Source: an uncultured Lachnospiraceae bacterium (GTDB taxonomy: Bacteria; Bacillota; Clostridia; Lachnospirales; Lachnospiraceae). Taken from it: a stretch of 5,975 nucleotides of DNA. The stretch covers positions 1 through 5,975 of the forward strand of contig CADBTO010000418.1 in the NCBI GenBank assembly GCA_902797565.1, in the 5' to 3' direction. The translations under genes and the position numbers were made by a program. Of the stretch, positions 5,501 through 5,975 are shown piece after piece. Position 1 is the stretch's first letter, and each line of letters starts with the position of its first letter. The notes beneath the pieces were generated by a model. That model was given only the letters and a program-made list of their open reading frames with translations, did no database searches and had not been told where the DNA came from.

Positions 5501-5975
5501 CGGAAATCGGCGGCGGGCTTGCTGGCTCTGCAGGCAATAGCGCTGGACTCGCAGGCAGTGACACTGGATTTGCAGAAACGGGCAGCGCCGAAGCCGCATC
5601 TGATTCACAGTACACCGGTACACCTGCCGAACCTGCCTGCTTCCCCGCCCTGCGCGAGGCCGGGCTGGATACGAACGCGGGACTGGAATATGCCGGCTCT
5701 GCAGATATGTACCTGATGGCGCTGCAGTTCTTCCGAAAGACCGTGGACGCAAAACGGGATGAACTGCATGGCTATTACGAAAATGAAGACTGGGAGAACT
5801 ACGTCACGAAAGTGCATGGGCTGAAAAGCTCCGCCCGGATCATCGGAGCATCGGAACTCTCCGAACACGCGCGGCTGCTCGAATTTGCCGGAAAAGACGC
5901 GGACTATGGATATATCCATGAGAACCACGCAGCATTGATGGAAGAATTTAACAGTTTCAAAGAAATCCTGCGGGA
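2521..5975 (+). CDS. APC-superfamily permease fused to hybrid histidine kinase (HisKA-HATPase-REC-Hpt), C-terminus off window
   Basis: At least 1,151 residues in one uninterrupted frame. Residues 18-475 are an APC-type (LeuT-fold) permease with about 12 helices. TM1 carries GWGSFIMPG (32-40), the unwound substrate-binding motif; PDAGG follows at 78-82, and TM6-7 has WAFVGFE...EE (225-239). A 13th helix (481-497), an outside loop (498-555) and a 14th helix (556-575) lead into the cytoplasm. HisKA follows with H600 in SHEIRTP (H-E-x-x-T, allowing kinase and phosphatase activity). HATPase_c has N717, DTGIGI (749-754), GTGLGM (779-784) and GEGSTF (805-810). REC has D856/D857, phospho-acceptor D900, T932 and K954. 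After a Gly/Ala/Ser-rich linker, Hpt has H1099 in HGLKSSA. Inferred role: membrane nutrient sensor feeding a phosphorelay, ligand possibly an amino acid or amine. Transport activity and the downstream regulator are unknown. Hpt is nearly complete at the edge. Confidence 0.93.
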   Translation, partial: MAKQNHAHFGTKIENNLPPISVWALSCGCAVGWGSFIMPGTDFLPIAGPLGTILGILAGAAAMLLIGVNYHFMIGHYPDAGGTFSFAKETFGHDHGFLCGWFLVLVYLSIAWANATALPLFFRNLFGDVLQIGFHYQIAGYDVYFGEAMLSVAAIWLFGLLCCRGGRLPGVVQTVCATLFVGGLFVVLAAMASHRDVSLLSARPLFSPDKSPLSGVVNIFGLTPWAFVGFEAISHAAEEYSFSPKKIYRVISSSVIIATLCYIILLLLSACVHPEDCSNWLDYVSHLDRYKGLAGVPVFYAVHEILGNSGLLLFGIALLGALFSSILGNSFILSRLLLGMTRDHIALPKWMGESDRKHLPKNLIPFILILSIPIPFLGRSVISWIVDINTICAAIAYLYTSYAAFKTATKEQNRLVQTTGILGVVCSIFFFMYFLIPNVSAVSTLATESYMILIVWSILGFLFFRYVFGKDEDWRFGNSTIVWLVLLFLIFLTTTLWTQQASRQTTETVLKNLQEYNRSEFAWHGITLDKTEEQDSSYFLDKQMEIVNRSLLRNALIQMGLVMVALIILFNIYGQIMQRQKKAADDLIKAKSDFLANMSHEIRTPINTILGMDEMILRETQEKETRVHARNIQSAGKMLISLINDVLDFSRIDAGKLELVPDEYDLSLMISDMVTIIRMQAESKGLTLDVEMDPEMPYILYGDNIRLQQVILNLLTNAVKYTEKGGASIKVSSKKSDATHIMLRISVTDTGIGIRKEDLERLFDAFERFDEGRNRTIEGTGLGMSIVKQLLDLMGSHLEIHSVYGEGSTFAFSVRQEVLNWTPVGDFKQAVCETAEQDGPYEVSFVAPDAHLLIVDDTEMNLLVIKGLLKSTHVQIDTAADGREALELTRQKEYDLLLVDHRMPVMDGIEMIRELRSQTDNPNTYKTCVCLTANAVAGAREEYIQAGFDDYMVKPVNGRRLEQMLATYLPPEKVGLGPMRPELAGGFIQPDAAPEIGGGLAGSAGNSAGLAGSDTGFAETGSAEAASDSQYTGTPAEPACFPALREAGLDTNAGLEYAGSADMYLMALQFFRKTVDAKRDELHGYYENEDWENYVTKVHGLKSSARIIGASELSEHARLLEFAGKDADYGYIHENHAALMEEFNSFKEILR
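5509..5601 (+). repeat. Low-complexity Gly/Ala/Ser-coding segment between REC and Hpt
   Basis: Residues 997-1027 of the permease-kinase are nearly all Gly, Ala, Ser, Thr, Asp or Glu, with the degenerate unit GLAGS/GFAET recurring about every ten residues. It looks like a flexible tether, part of an unstructured stretch of about 70 residues (970-1040). The DNA repeats are imperfect, suggesting an old or drifting tandem expansion. Confidence 0.6.

Overview
The window looks like chromosomal DNA of a Firmicute, most likely a gut-type Clostridia (Lachnospiraceae-like). This is inferred from AGGAGG-type ribosome binding sites, sigma-A-like promoters, a TTG start behind a strong Shine-Dalgarno sequence, and the protein families present. 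No rRNA, tRNA, CRISPR array, insertion sequence or phage gene was seen.

Layout, left to right. (1) Positions 1-366, minus strand: the N-terminal 122 codons of a GNAT N-acetyltransferase that runs off the left edge. (2) 367-628: a divergent intergenic region with a good promoter reading right. (3) 629-1204, plus strand: an AzoR-like flavodoxin-fold NAD(P)H oxidoreductase. (4) 1182-1218: a perfect 12-bp hairpin over the azoR stop codon, oriented as a terminator for the convergent gene to its right. (5) 1302-2219, minus strand: a cytoplasmic glycoside hydrolase of family GH43 with all three catalytic acids. (6) 2220-2520: a second divergent intergenic region with a convincing promoter on each strand, small dyads and a leader stem-loop. 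(7) 2521-5975, plus strand, open at the right edge: one very long reading frame of at least 1,151 codons.

The last gene is the notable one. Its first ~500 residues are an APC-superfamily (amino acid/polyamine/organocation) permease. The same frame then continues through an extra transmembrane helix into a HisKA histidine kinase, a HATPase_c domain, a receiver domain, a Gly/Ala/Ser-rich linker and an Hpt phosphotransfer domain. The key phosphorelay residues (H600, N717, D900, H1099) are all present. The architecture suggests a transporter-shaped nutrient sensor that starts a four-step phosphorelay, by analogy with the SLC5-type sensor kinases CbrA and CrbS but built on the unrelated-by-sequence APC family. 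No response regulator with a DNA-binding output is in the window, so the target is unknown.

The GH43 gene shares a promoter region with the kinase. A joint role in sensing and using plant-polysaccharide sugars is possible but rests only on adjacency. The GNAT and AzoR genes look like ordinary accessory metabolism or stress genes with no obvious link to the kinase.
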